This document shows positions 19,301-27,497 of a stretch of 27,778 nucleotides of DNA, piece by piece (the stretch's first letter is position 1; each line of letters begins with the position of its first letter). Source of the stretch: Ophiothrix spiculata (taxonomy: Eukaryota; Echinodermata; Ophiuroidea; Amphilepidida; Ophiotrichidae); NCBI GenBank assembly GCA_000969725.1, contig JXSR01S008780.1; one strand, 5' to 3'. The notes below the pieces were generated by a model. The model was not told where the DNA came from. It was given only the letters and a program-made list of their open reading frames with translations, and did no database searches. Both the position numbers and the translations under genes were made by a program.

Positions 19301-21235
19301 ATCATAACTTCTTGAAGCTCAACTTTATTAATAAAGTTTGTGTTTTGGACATATATACACTATAGTATTTTTTTTTTTTTAGATGATGCAGCAGATCTCA
19401 TTTGAGTACTGGCCTCATGATGAGAGGTAAAAGGATTTGCATTCAAACCAATAGAATTGAAGTTTTGAGAAAGGCCATATAGTAAAACATTATGGTATTC
19501 GTTATCTGATTGGAAGCAAATTAAAGCTTTGAAGGTGTTTGTTATCATTTGATTACTACTTCAAACACATTTCTGCATTGTTTCTTTGCTGATTATAAAT
19601 TATATCATATTTATAAAATTACATAACCTCAACGAAGCATGGTTTGAACATTTAAATGTCCATCTTAGATATATTTTTGTGATGATGAAATAGTTAAAGA
19701 AAAAGAAGGGCACGCATAACACGAAATTTTTGTTAGGCCTATTGGATCACGTTACATTGATCTGCGTATCAATTCTTTTCAAATCCTCCGAACCATATAA
19801 AAGTCTTTCATGCTCATTACTCTGTTAACAGCTTTTGGAGATAATATACCATTGATCTTTGCTGTACAAGTAATCAAGTTAGTTTCCCCACAGTAAATAC
19901 CAGTGGCGTAGCTAGAGGGGGGCCGTGGCCCCCCTAATACTGACCGTCCGTTGGTTAAAAAAGCTCCCGTCGGTAAAATTGAGCCGGCCTGCAGGGGCGG
20001 CGATACTGCATAACAATCCATCGGTCCAAGCGACCGTAGGCCGTATGCCAATGTCGGTTTCTGCACAAATTAGCTCAGATGATTTTCACAGCATTCTGGC
20101 ACCATTATAAGTACATAAATCCAAAAATGTTTCAATTAGCCTTCCTGTAGTGTGTCAAATAGCTAAAAACCCGGAGCTTCCGCCCCCTGGACCCCCACCA
20201 GGGGCCCTAAGGCAGGCCCCTGGACCCCATCTGTTATCCGCTCCAATGGACAATCCAATTCTGTCGGTTCATCTTCATATTGTGGCCCCCACTTTCTAAA
20301 ACCTAAGCCACTGGTAATTACATAGGCCTATTATAAACCAAACCCTCACATTAACGCAATGCATGCAGGGATTGTACTCATTGATGAGAGGATCCTTGTC
20401 AAAAATATGGTCTACCCGTGTCAATATGCAAGAGGTGCCTGACTAAAAAAAAATACTGTAACTTGTAAAATGTTTGTTTGTTCAACCCTAAACTAATTTT
20501 GAAATAGTGGTACGTACAAGTCAACATGTTGTTCATCACGATTCTCTTTATTATATAGAGTAATAATAAAGGCAGGGATACAGCTGCAAACAGTGAATAT
20601 GCCAAAACTAGCATTTTTCTTAAATTTTGATTTCTGTCAAACTGCACAAATTAAGAAATGTACTCTACAGTGTCAGACTCAGACTTACATAATGTTGATG
20701 AGTTTCAGGAAGATTTTTGTTTTTGATACAGAGTGGTTTATCACAAATTGATATCTCAACATCTGATGCGTCTGTGTATTTTTATCCTGCTTGTCCCCAT
20801 GTGAAACCGCATGCATGTACAAATGTTGATTTGTGATGAATCAATCTACAACATAACTGAAGCCAAGGATATGATATCCTCCTTCAACAAAACATACCCT
20901 TTTCTTATATTTGCTGTTTTTGACACATGTACAGTAATAGGAGTCTAAACATAATGAGCCTATCAGTGAAATTTAAAGCACCCATTTTCCATGCTTTTTT
21001 GGCAAGCAAGATATATCCACTTCCACCAGGGGCAACATAGAAGCTAGATTTACTTACCGAGAAGTAGAAGATAATTAGGGTCACTGACACATGGATAGGT
21101 GCTTCCTTGTTGTAGAATGTTGTACAACTCTGTTGGCTCACATATGACAATTCTGTTGGCCATTGCGTTGTCTTATTACGGAGTAGGCCTATAACATCTG
21201 TTGAAATTCAAAGTCGGGTTACATCATTACCGTAT
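16209..21235 (-). CDS. STYXL1: STYXL1 (MK-STYX) pseudophosphatase, N-terminal five coding exons; 3' end missing
   Basis: The coding exons on the minus strand are 21163-21058 (ATG at 21163-21161), 18968-18907, 18541-18442, 17585-17303 and 16309-16209. Phases join exactly to give about 218 residues of a protein that is 313 in human. Conserved words include CEPTELYNIL, DPNYLLLLDARE, LRGGYEEFSALYPFLRTQKI, MPRELDVLQTYPVEVFPGQL and LKIKAVI. The first part is a rhodanese-like domain. Where an active rhodanese has its catalytic Cys there is IVLDNRT, so it should be inactive, as in vertebrate MK-STYX. The second part starts a dual-specificity phosphatase fold. The exon with the signature loop (C/FxxGxxRS) is not found between 13.4 and 16.2 kb. 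In vertebrates the protein is a catalytically inactive regulator linked to stress granules and mitochondria; that role is transferred by homology. Confidence 0.92.
16310..17080 (-). repeat. Five-unit tandem array built on the STYXL1 exon 5 acceptor
   Basis: Units of about 175-180 bp start near 16309, 16484, 16658, 16835 and 17012 with CTGAAAAGNAATCAGCAAAT. They continue through TTGTTTTGAATTCCAAAAG, TTTGAATAAATTTAGATTT and a GATCTTTTATTCC block. Read on the minus strand, units 2, 4 and 5 keep the acceptor CTTTTCAG. The copied unit also includes the first bases of exon 5: at 16650 TTCCAGCTGATTTGAACAG stands for TTCCAGCTCGCTGATCTGAA. The array therefore multiplies a splice acceptor upstream of the real one. 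Confidence 0.88.
17073..17118. repeat. Fragment of dispersed repeat A with a palindrome
   Basis: AAGGGATCCTCTCAAAATTG, then TCTCTTTGAATTCAAAGGAA, matches 3900-3945 (GGGATCCCCTCCAAATTGTC and CCCTTTGATATCAAAGGG). The centre of the palindrome differs (GAATTC here, GATATC there) while its arms are kept. Confidence 0.6.
17303..17585 (-). CDS. STYXL1: STYXL1 coding exon 4 (rhodanese end and linker)
   Basis: This is the largest STYXL1 exon found, with acceptor TTGCAG and donor ACAT|GTAAGT. It begins in the frame GPAMSCAKVMADMG and carries VKVLRGGYEEFSALYPFLRT, the rhodanese C-terminal strand and helix. QKIIYMPRELDVLQTYPVEV and FPGQLYLGNSLQAASKQM follow, the first strand of the phosphatase-like fold. 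The first Met in the exon is not a start, since upstream exons splice to it in frame. Confidence 0.95.
17697..17797 (-). repeat. Fold-back repeat family B, copy 2
   Basis: On the minus strand this reads TTGGACAATGTAAAC, then AAAATCCAGG, TTTACAAACGATTTGG and CCCTGCAATCTG, parallel to 5850-5930. The second arm is diverged (TTTTGTTTTCACTGCCCAA), so its hairpin is weaker than that of copy 1. Confidence 0.7.
17975..18118 (-). mobile_element. Degenerate tRNA-derived SINE fragment
   Basis: The minus strand has an A-box-like TGGCATAGCTGG (18108-18097) and a B-box-like GGTTTGAATTCC (18069-18058) at the usual distance. A non-tRNA tail, GATGAAACATTTTGTATGGC, follows. The cloverleaf is not intact, so this is a retroposed SINE remnant and not a tRNA gene. 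Boundaries are approximate. Confidence 0.5.
18442..18541 (-). CDS. STYXL1: STYXL1 coding exon 3 (rhodanese core)
   Basis: The acceptor is AACCTGCAG and the donor is CAAG|GTAAGA. It encodes SPTGEFLVPYDAELECKMHV, then IVLDNRTHSLKVQ. The strand IVLD is where an active rhodanese would enter its cysteine loop. The Asp-Asn-Arg here indicates a dead site. Human MK-STYX has a similar VVYDN at this point. Confidence 0.9.
18907..18968 (-). CDS. STYXL1: STYXL1 coding exon 2
   Basis: A 62-bp exon between ATTTTTGCAG and CAG|GTAAGT. It encodes AREIHEYNESHIVTSKKAPQ after a split Asp codon. The pattern LDxRxxxEYxESHI is the first rhodanese motif (human LDVRSKWEYDESHV). Both phases fit its neighbours. Confidence 0.92.
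19075..19300. repeat. Minisatellite, about 33-bp unit, six to seven copies
   Basis: Repeated units around ATCATAACTTGTATCAAACA, then AAATACAATTGAAT, with small length changes between copies. It lies in STYXL1 intron 1. Confidence 0.85.
19385..19505. repeat. Dispersed repeat family C, copy 1
   Basis: The first 32 bp (GATGCAGCAGATCTCATTTG, then AGTACTGGCCTC) occur identically at 17868-17899. The following part (GATGAGAGGT, GGATTTGCATTCA, AATAGAATTGAAGTTTTGAG, GGCCATAT, TTATGGTATTCGTTA) is matched at 22765-22850. A poly-T run precedes it. It is probably a truncated retroposon, class unknown. Confidence 0.65.
19901..20313. mobile_element. 413-bp hAT-like non-autonomous element
   Basis: The ends read CAGTGGCGTAGCT on the left and AAGCCACTG on the right (inverted: CAGTGGCTT). 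They are flanked by an 8-bp target duplication, GTAAATAC (19893-19900) and GTAATTAC (20314-20321), with one mismatch. An 8-bp duplication and CAGTG-type ends are the hAT hallmark. The interior is unusually GC-rich (CCCCCTGGACCCCCACCAGG) against its surroundings. No transposase is present. Confidence 0.88.
20355..20458. repeat. Dispersed repeat family D, copy 1
   Basis: The words GCAATGCATGCAGGGAT, TTGATGAGAGGATCCTTGTC, ATATGCAAGAGGTGCC and TGACTAAAAAAAAATACT occur in the same order at 23893-24009. Both copies end in the same GACTAAAAAAAAATACT(A/G)TAA sequence, so this is a shared terminus. Confidence 0.7.
21058..21235 (-). CDS. STYXL1: STYXL1 coding exon 1 with end of the 5' leader
   Basis: A TTTATTTTTCAG acceptor opens the exon at 21235. 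About 72 bases of leader precede ATG at 21163. The start is supported because MANRIVICEPTELYNILQQG matches the human N-terminus (CEPTELYNIL) at the right distance. The donor CTCG|GTAAGT splits the Asp codon. An acceptor upstream of the ATG means there is at least one non-coding exon further right. Confidence 0.92.
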
Positions 21236-21628
21236 CTGAAAAATAAACATGATAGATAATTCAGTAGCTTGATATGTACATCAATGCAGTGTACCAAAGA
21301 GATGAAGACCTAAACTATATGTGAATTAGAAAGACATTTTTTGTGAAATTAATTCCCCACAACCAGACATTGAAGGACAAACAAAATTCATGTTGCAAAA
21401 ATTAAAGCTTGTACATACAGCGAGCTAGCACCTTCATATGCTGTTTGGCTTTGCCTCACTGCAAGTGGTCTTAGGCCTGGGACTTTCTGGGTAATTTTCT
21501 CCCCGGGTTCACGACTTATTTCAAGGTCTGGTACCCGGTTTCCCGACCGTATTGATAATTGAGCATTTACAATGTACAAGTATGCACAGAATCTATCAAC
21601 CCTTGAAAAAAATGTAAACTGTACATTC

Positions 21629-21757
21629 AAATTTTGGAAAATGTTCCATATTAAAAATAAAAATGATTTTGGTTGTGATTTATAATGTTTAAAATTTTGG
21701 AAATGTTCCATATTAAAAATAAAAATGATTTTTCGTTGATTTTGGTTGTGATTTATG
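21629..21757. repeat. 63-bp tandem duplication
   Basis: AATTTTGGAAAATGTTCCAT, then ATTAAAAATAAAAATGATTT and TGGTTGTGATTTAT, occurs twice, starting near 21629 and 21692. The copies are nearly identical except for a short insertion (TTCGTTGA). It is recent. Confidence 0.85.
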
Positions 21758-22104
21758 GTTACTTCGACCAGATGATTGATGTTATTATAAATTTTTGACC
21801 ACAATATTTTTTGATAAATAAATCTGATATGATTTTATTGTCCAGTTTGGGTAATCAGTTGGCAGATTTTGTACCCAAGTAAGCTCATGACGGAAACCAT
21901 GGGATTTAGTCCCAGGCCTACTTGACAGACTATACTCATCCTTGATATATGGTAATACAAGATGGCCACCACACCATGTGGTTTGACAAAAGTTGCCAAA
22001 ATGTTGTTTTAAAATTACTTATTTTTTGAAAATCTACTCTACAAGTATTCGTCATTCATCTGTAAGCAGTCCCTATTGACTTTCATTTTACCCTCTTGAC
22101 AGTC
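21758..22104. other. STYXL1 5' leader intron, unassigned part
   Basis: No coding sequence is seen. A small GGGATTTAGTCCC palindrome at about 21900 precedes the hairpin cluster. The whole of 21236-27357 is probably one leader intron. Confidence 0.4.
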
Positions 22105-22203
22105 ACTTTGGGACTAGTATTTTAATACTAGTCCCAAAGTTGAGGATAGCTTAAAAGCTAGCCTCAACACAGGCCTTCCGATGTACATACATCTGTAGGC
22201 CTG
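22105..22203. repeat. Three consecutive near-perfect hairpins
   Basis: Hairpin 1 (22105-22140) has 17-bp arms around CTTTGGGACTAGTATT, a 2-base loop and no mismatch. Hairpin 2 (22140-22167) has TTGAGG/CCTCAA and AGCTT/AAGCT arms, with a 2-bp bulge and a 2-base loop. Hairpin 3 (22170-22203) has CAGGCCT/AGGCCTG and GATGTA/TACATC arms, with a small mismatch and a 2-base loop. They are directly adjacent. Confidence 0.85.
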
Positions 22204-22764
22204 AGAAAATTGAGGTGAACATGTGCATTGACAAGAATGAGGTATTTGATCATCTAAATAATCCATATTTTAAAAAAGATCAACCAAAAACGAAGAAATA
22301 AATTACTGCAAATTCAGTGATAGCTAGTGTTTCTAGAAACAAATTACTAAATTCTTAAAATTTAAACTTCTTTGGTTTAATATTTTAAGTAAAGAAATCA
22401 TGTTGTTGAACCATCCTATAGAATAATGTTCACTTTTAAATCAACAGGCGTAAGAAAATAAAAAACTGTCATGACAGAAACCCCAAGAAAGGAATTTGGA
22501 TGAAACTTGTCTTTTTAGAGCAAGTCATATGATTTGTTTGTTTCTATTTAGACCATTTAGGGTCTTTCTTTTATTCTTGTAGTTTTCACAAGTTTTCATA
22601 CCCAAGTGGATCATGGCTAATGCCTTAAAATCAATACTATCAGGGTAATGGTGTAGTTTAAGACCCTGTTCATAATAAGGAACAAAAGTCACTAAATAGT
22701 AAATTCTTTTAGTCAGGGCACCTCATTACAGGTTTTGGGTCGTTCCACACATCGTGAGAGGTGT

Positions 22765-22850
22765 ACGGATTTGCATTCATACAGCCAATGGAATCAATTG
22801 GGCGGAGACATGCCATATTTTAAAATATTATGTTATTCGTAAGAAGATTG
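22765..22850. repeat. Dispersed repeat family C, copy 2
   Basis: GTGAGAGGTGTACGGATTTG, then CATTCATACAGCCAATGG and ACATGCCATATTTTAAAATA, parallels 19418-19500. This copy lacks the leading 32-bp block. Confidence 0.6.
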
Positions 22851-22989
22851 TATTTATTAACTGTCAATGAGCTTGCTATTTCATAATTGATAATGATGGA
22901 TAAGTATAGGCCTACATGTATATTAAAAAGACATTTTCCTGCTTTGTTCCTAATATTATCACTGTCATTACTGTATATTTTGCTAAGGG

Positions 22990-23330
22990 TGTACATTTAT
23001 AGTCTTCATCATCACTCGATACAGCTTCATCGTCTGAGTCTTCTGCCAGCTTGATTACAATTTCTGGGATTTCAATGTCGCAGATATGGTCATGATCTCA
23101 ATACTGACTGTTCAATTTCCAAAACATGTTTACAAGCATTTTCCCAGTCTTTGGATTCACATTCTATAATGCTTCATCAAATAGCGTGTGAATGGCAATG
23201 TTGTTGAAAGTTTTATTATGGACGGCCACATAATGCTTTATTTGAGCCCGAAATGATTCCTCTGGATTCAAATCACAATGATATGGGGGTAATCTCACAA
23301 TTTCATGTCCACGTTTCTTTGCATATTTTT
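22990..23330 (-). pseudogene. Broken Tc1/mariner-type DDE transposase, C-terminal part
   Basis: The minus strand reads GHEIVRLPPYHCDLNPEESF, then RAQIKHYVAVHNKTFNN. LPPYHCDLNPEE is the LNPxE block that carries the last acidic residue of Tc1/mariner/IS630-like transposases. A TAG interrupts after FDEAL. A frame change then restores WENACKHVLEIEQ, and an acidic end (AEDSDDEAVSSDDED) follows. The earlier catalytic residues are absent: homology stops at about 23330, where A/T-rich LINE-tail-like sequence begins. It is a dead element, and it shows the family was once active here. Confidence 0.88.
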
Positions 23331-23380
23331 ATTTATTTCTTCATTTCAATCTTTATTTCACAAAGTTACATATAAACAAA
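23331..23380 (-). mobile_element. Possible retroposon tail truncating the transposase
   Basis: On the minus strand this is GTGAAATAAAGATTGAAATG, then AAGAAATAAATAAA, an (ATAAA/GAAATAAA)-type tail common at LINE 3' ends. It abuts the point where transposase homology is lost. The body of the element beyond 23380 is not recognised. Confidence 0.4.
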
Positions 23381-23892
23381 CAGATAAATATAATTGAAAA
23401 GTTAAAACAGATAAAGCCAGACAGGAGTATTGAGGGAAATCTGAAAGATAGTCTCAAAATCTCCGCAGGCATATAGATTAAAAGTAGAAGAGGCATAACA
23501 AAATTAAATTCTGCTTGCATATGGCCTTTTGAATCATGCCACTGATATATCATCTAGCTGAAGTACCATTTTTATTCAAGTTCTGTGAACCAAATGGAAT
23601 CTATTCATACTAATTCATAATGTCTGTGTTAATAATAAGAGCTATGGAATACTTTCCCAACATTCTTTGCAACGTACCAGAAAACGGCTTGAGCTTCCAT
23701 GTGTACGGATAAATACCCCGGTAAATACTTATTTTAAAGGTGAAAATTCAAACTTCTCGCTTTGTTTTAAACAGAAGTGAAACCAAAGTTGAAAGCTTTA
23801 AGAAAATGATCAGTACTTATCTGCATGCCCAGTATGATGATCTTATTTACTTTAATTTTTTATTTTTTACATGCTTACTGTTCACACTCGCT

Positions 23893-24009
23893 GCAATGCA
23901 TGCAGGGATAGGAATATTTGATGAAAAAGTTCTTGTCCCATCTTTTCAAAAACGCTACTTACCCCTAGTGATATGCAAGAGGTGCCCTGACTAAAAAAAA
24001 AATACTATA
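23893..24009. repeat. Dispersed repeat family D, copy 2
   Basis: GCAATGCATGCAGGGAT, then GATATGCAAGAGGTGCCCTG and ACTAAAAAAAAAATACTATAA, matches 20355-20458. The 84-codon frame at 23740-23994 runs through it and is therefore not a gene. Confidence 0.7.
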
Positions 24010-24758
24010 ATTCATCAAACTAAATGAACCAAAGAAATAACTAAAATAGTAAAAATGTTATCTAGAAAACAAGGTTAATATTTTGGAAGGAGGGCAGGGC
24101 TTCGAATAATGAGGGAAATTAAAGGTTAAACCAATTGTAAAAAGTACAAAAAATGCCAATTTTAAGGTTTTTGTCTACAAACACCGCTGAAAATGCTTGC
24201 AAATTTCAGAAAACTCACCTGTATCGATGAAGCTCTGTTTCTGTTGATCCAAAATATTGTTTAAATGTCAAAAAGATTGCCGAGTTTTCATAAAAAGAGT
24301 GAGATATTGAATATTGCGCCGGGATCTTAATGCAATCTCTGTTTGGTTGAATGTTGCGTTAAAGTAATACTATAGTTATTATAAAGTGTTAAAAATGGAG
24401 CGCCCCTGTCACCAATGACTTTTGATTTTTTTAACTTACTGGGTTTGTTTTGGTTAGATAGTAGCCTAATACCCTCCAAATGATTTGGTTTAAATATGCT
24501 TACTTTTTCTTTTATGGCCATTTGTTGCAATAAATTCAGGATCTAATTGTAATCCGAATTTAATTCAACAACTATTAGTATAGGAAAGCATACATTTGTT
24601 TTTTATCCATTTTTCAATAGCAAACCAATTTTTTGACAAAATACTTTCTTTCTTCCAATATTGTGCAACCTCATATGCTTGAGGATATAACGCACAGGCA
24701 GATTTTGAAGTCCAGAAATTGACCGAAACGGGGTAAGGAACAGTCATGGGGTAGAATA
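24010..24758. other. Leader intron of STYXL1, unassigned
   Basis: No exon or well-formed repeat is recognised in this A+T-rich stretch. Confidence 0.4.
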
Positions 24759-24768
24759 CCCTACTCTT

Positions 24769-25057
24769 TGCGATACTGGCTGCAACTACATACATACATA
24801 GGTATGACTCTTCTGTATCTGCAATAGCTGCCTTACGTCCCCTCCGAAGGACAACGATCTCTCATGAAATACTTACCCAACTCTAAATACTTCATGTAAA
24901 TAGCGGAGTAGATCTAGAATATCTGCCCAATGCTACCACTAAGTCAGATAAACATCTAAGCAAAGATTCCGAGATTCCATTCCGACAAGTGCCCTCACCG
25001 GGAATCGAACCCGGGCCCAATGCGTGTGAGGCGAGATCGCTAAACACTACGGCGCCC
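24769..25057 (-). mobile_element. tRNA(Val)-derived SINE with target duplication
   Basis: The minus-strand head (about 25057-24991) reads GGGCGCCGTAGTGTTTAGCG, then ATCTCGCCTCACACGC and GGGTTCGATTCCCGG. A and B boxes are both good. A CAC anticodon sits in CCTCACACGC, pointing to a valine tRNA ancestor. The acceptor stem no longer pairs. A body with TTCGGAGGGGACGTAAGG and a TATGTATGTATG tail follow. CCCTACTCTT occurs at both sides (24759-24768 and 25055-25064), a likely target duplication. Confidence 0.85.
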
Positions 25058-25318
25058 TACTCTTGAAAACGCTTTCAGATAAGCACAATCCTTCATTTTA
25101 TGCTGTTTTTACTAAAAAACATTTTTGATCAAAATCTGATAGTAATACTTTAAATTACGCAGTGATCAAATACACAAGAATAGAGACAACCTTTGAAGTG
25201 ATGATACCTTAACAGCAAACTGCTACACTGGGATTTTTGGTGCAGACGTGACGACAATCGCGGTAGTCGGGACGGTAGTCGGGACTTTCATACCTAAAAA
25301 TGAAGGTAAAATCGCTTT

Positions 25319-26515
25319 TGGGTGGTTCTCCGCTAAGTGTCTATTTCTGGCTTTAAAAAAATGAGAAAAAAAGTTTTTCAAATCACAATTCGTTTTCTTG
25401 GAATGTGTTCACAATAGTGCACAAATACTAGAATGAGCATTCGGCACAATCTTTAGAGCCTCCAAATAATTTTATGCGACATCTAATTTTAGTGTTGTAG
25501 CAATGGGGAAACCATTAAAAGTCATTTCCGTAACACTATTTGTTATGGAAATGACAATCAGACAGTAAATGTCAAGCTGAGTAAATTCTACTACATATCC
25601 TCAATATCTGAACACAAATGAAGAACCATTGAGGGGGGTTCTTTCAAATGGAGAAAACCAGATTGATTATGACTCAGATTTTATTGCCAATATGAACAGA
25701 TGAAAGTGTCAAGAAATAATTTCCGTAACGGTAAAAAGTTACGGAAATGACCATTACGGAAATGATGATTTAAACATTTAGACCAGTATAACGTCTCTCG
25801 AGGGTGATGCCTGGCGTGACTGTTTTTATATTAGGGTACAGGTCACAATTCTGTTTGCACTGCCAATCAAAACGGACATTAATTTCCTATATTTATAGTG
25901 TTATACAGCGCTACGGAAATGACACTGAATAAAAATACTTTCGCTCATTTTTGCAAAAGTCTGTATTTTGATGGATATTCATCGGAGATACCGGAGATAA
26001 ATGATGTGTGCCAAGTAGCCAATTCATGCAGGTACTTAATGACCAGGTTAGTTTTTGGATTCAGTGTTTTCAATTTTATAGACTGCCCTTCAAAATGTTC
26101 GTTACGGAAATGACTCAAATACAGGGACAGGATTTTTTGAACAAATATGGTAAAATTTAGGATTCAATTGATACATTATGGCATTATTTGATAGATAGGA
26201 TATGTTATACTAGTAAATACTTAGTGATCAAGAGTATTTCCAAAAAGAAAAATTTCACTACCAAATAAATAATGACAATTGTAATTTTAAGCGTAACCAT
26301 AAGGACATAGGGTTTTCGGGGGGTTTGGATCAAACATGAGGAAAAATAACAACCTTTAACTTTGTTTATCAAGGTTTTTATGATTTTTTACAATAAAGAT
26401 CATATTTATCAAGACAAAACCACAAAATAAATATTTCAGAATTTTATTTTTTAAAATTTATTGTGAGTTAAAGTAGCGGGACACCAAAATAGACACTTAG
26501 CGAAGAACCACCCTA
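25319..26515. mobile_element. 1.2-kb DNA element with GGGTGGTTCT ends and clustered GTTACGGAAATGAC motifs
   Basis: The left end (GGGTGGTTCTCCGCTAAGTG, then TCTATTT) and the right end read back (GGGTGGTTCTTCGCTAAGTG, then TCTATTT) match with one difference over 27 bp. Inside, GTTACGGAAATGAC or near copies occur at about 25521, 25542, 25716, 25738, 25753, 25910 and 26101, in both orientations. No transposase is visible, and no clear target duplication is seen. The motif array probably serves protein binding or is part of the element's structure. Confidence 0.78.
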
Positions 26516-26529
26516 TTTATGGTATGCTT

Positions 26530-26838
26530 TGACTCAAATATTTGGATGTAAAATTTTCTGGTCCAATTTCAAGTTCCCCTTGAAAGAAACTCTATTGAAT
26601 ATTGCTATTGATCTGCTCACTCAACCGTAACAATGTTTACCAATTTATTATGTTTATGCTCTCTTTTATCTGTGCTGAAAAAATGAACACATTTGATGCA
26701 ATAATAAGACAGATATGATAATTTTTCAAAGGTGACCCATTTTTATTTCATTCAAAAACACCCCTACTTTATGGCCAATATAATAATCATGAAATTGGAC
26801 CAGACAAAAATCCACCTAAATATTTGATAAAACATAAC
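26530..26838. repeat. Inverted repeat, about 50-bp arms
   Basis: CAAATATTTGGATG, then TCTGGTCCAATTTCA (26533-26570), pairs with TGAAATTGGACCAGA, then CACCTAAATATTTG (26791-26830). It is likely a separate MITE next to the element at 25319-26515, or an outer part of it. Confidence 0.6.
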
Positions 26839-27100
26839 TTTTGTTGTACACTACCGATTGAAATGAAAAAACGGTATCTACACATGATCTAAAAGATCAA
26901 TTCATCATGTTCATTGCCATTCACCCCATAGCCATAGGCATTGGCTATAAAATGCAACCTTTAGTTCTTTACATACTTTCAGACTATCTGTTAAACCCAA
27001 GAAAATTACACGCAAAGATTTTAAGGTTTTTTCTGGGACTCCCTGTACCAAAAACAAATCCAATAAGCTCATGAGCAAAAGTCATGGATGAAAGTAGTCC
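26839..27100. other. Leader intron of STYXL1, with a possible transposon end
   Basis: TTTTTTCTGGGACTCCCTGTA at about 27028-27048 resembles the right end of the mariner-like element (TTGGGACACCCTGTA at 14793-14807). No matching left end is seen in this part, so it may be a solo or fragmentary terminus. Confidence 0.35.
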
Positions 27101-27134
27101 GAGTCTGAGACGAAAACATTTTCGTCTCAGGCTC
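27101..27134. repeat. 16-bp-arm hairpin with a 2-base loop
   Basis: GAGTCTGAGACGAAAA and TTTTCGTCTCAGGCTC pair with one G-T-type mismatch around CA. It lies about 250 bp from the predicted promoter. Confidence 0.8.
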
Positions 27135-27357
27135 AGCCATTAATAGCTAGGATGAAAGGGGCGCTTCATTTTTACTTTATTAAGCTTAATCGAAGACATG
27201 TATGATGTAATCGGAGGCTCTTTTTTCTCATAGCCAAAAGCTGAGCTAGATGTCTGGACCCTGCAAATTACACATCTAACAATTAATGGTAATTTCTACT
27301 TCTCATATTACATTAGTTATTGCTAGTCAAGGATTTTTAAAAGATATTACCACTCAC

Positions 27358-27490
27358 AAGTTGCACATCACACCGACCACCAGCGATGTCAGCTTCCTCC
27401 GTTGCCAAGCGCCACTGCACCGCTGTTCGTGCTGTTGCACTTAGTTTCCACCGCAAGCTCCGCGCAGGCGTGAAAACACACAAAGGTCGA
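27358..27490 (-). other. STYXL1: Probable STYXL1 non-coding first exon
   Basis: Read on the minus strand, the CpG-rich stretch ends in GATGTGCAACTT|GTGAGT, a usable donor at 27357. Coding exon 1 has an acceptor upstream of its ATG at 21235, so a leader exon must exist to its right. This is the best-placed candidate and would make a leader intron of about 6.1 kb. The transcription start is not defined. Confidence 0.5.
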
Positions 27491-27497
27491 GGTCAAC
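27380..27497. promoter_or_regulatory. Probable bidirectional promoter, CpG-rich
   Basis: This short stretch has many CG and GC-rich words (CTTCCGTTGCCAAGCGCC, CCGCTGTTCG, CCGCAAGCTCCGCGCAGGCG) in an otherwise A+T-rich region. It lies between a leftward candidate leader exon and a rightward ATG. CAACATGGCGGG at its edge resembles a YY1 site overlapping a start codon, as in many TATA-less animal promoters. No TATA box is evident. Confidence 0.5.

Noticed and set aside
21388..21804. 138-codon minus-strand frame upstream of STYXL1
   Set aside because: Part of it is simply the 63-bp tandem duplication read as protein. There is no splice context and no recognisable domain.
23740..23994. 84-codon + strand frame with a hydrophobic stretch
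   Set aside because: It runs through dispersed repeat D, whose other copy at 20355 is not open. The hydrophobic stretch is T-rich sequence.
24991..25057. tRNA-Val gene
   Set aside because: The A and B boxes are good, but the acceptor stem does not pair and a SINE body, tail and target duplication follow. It is a SINE head, not a functional tRNA.
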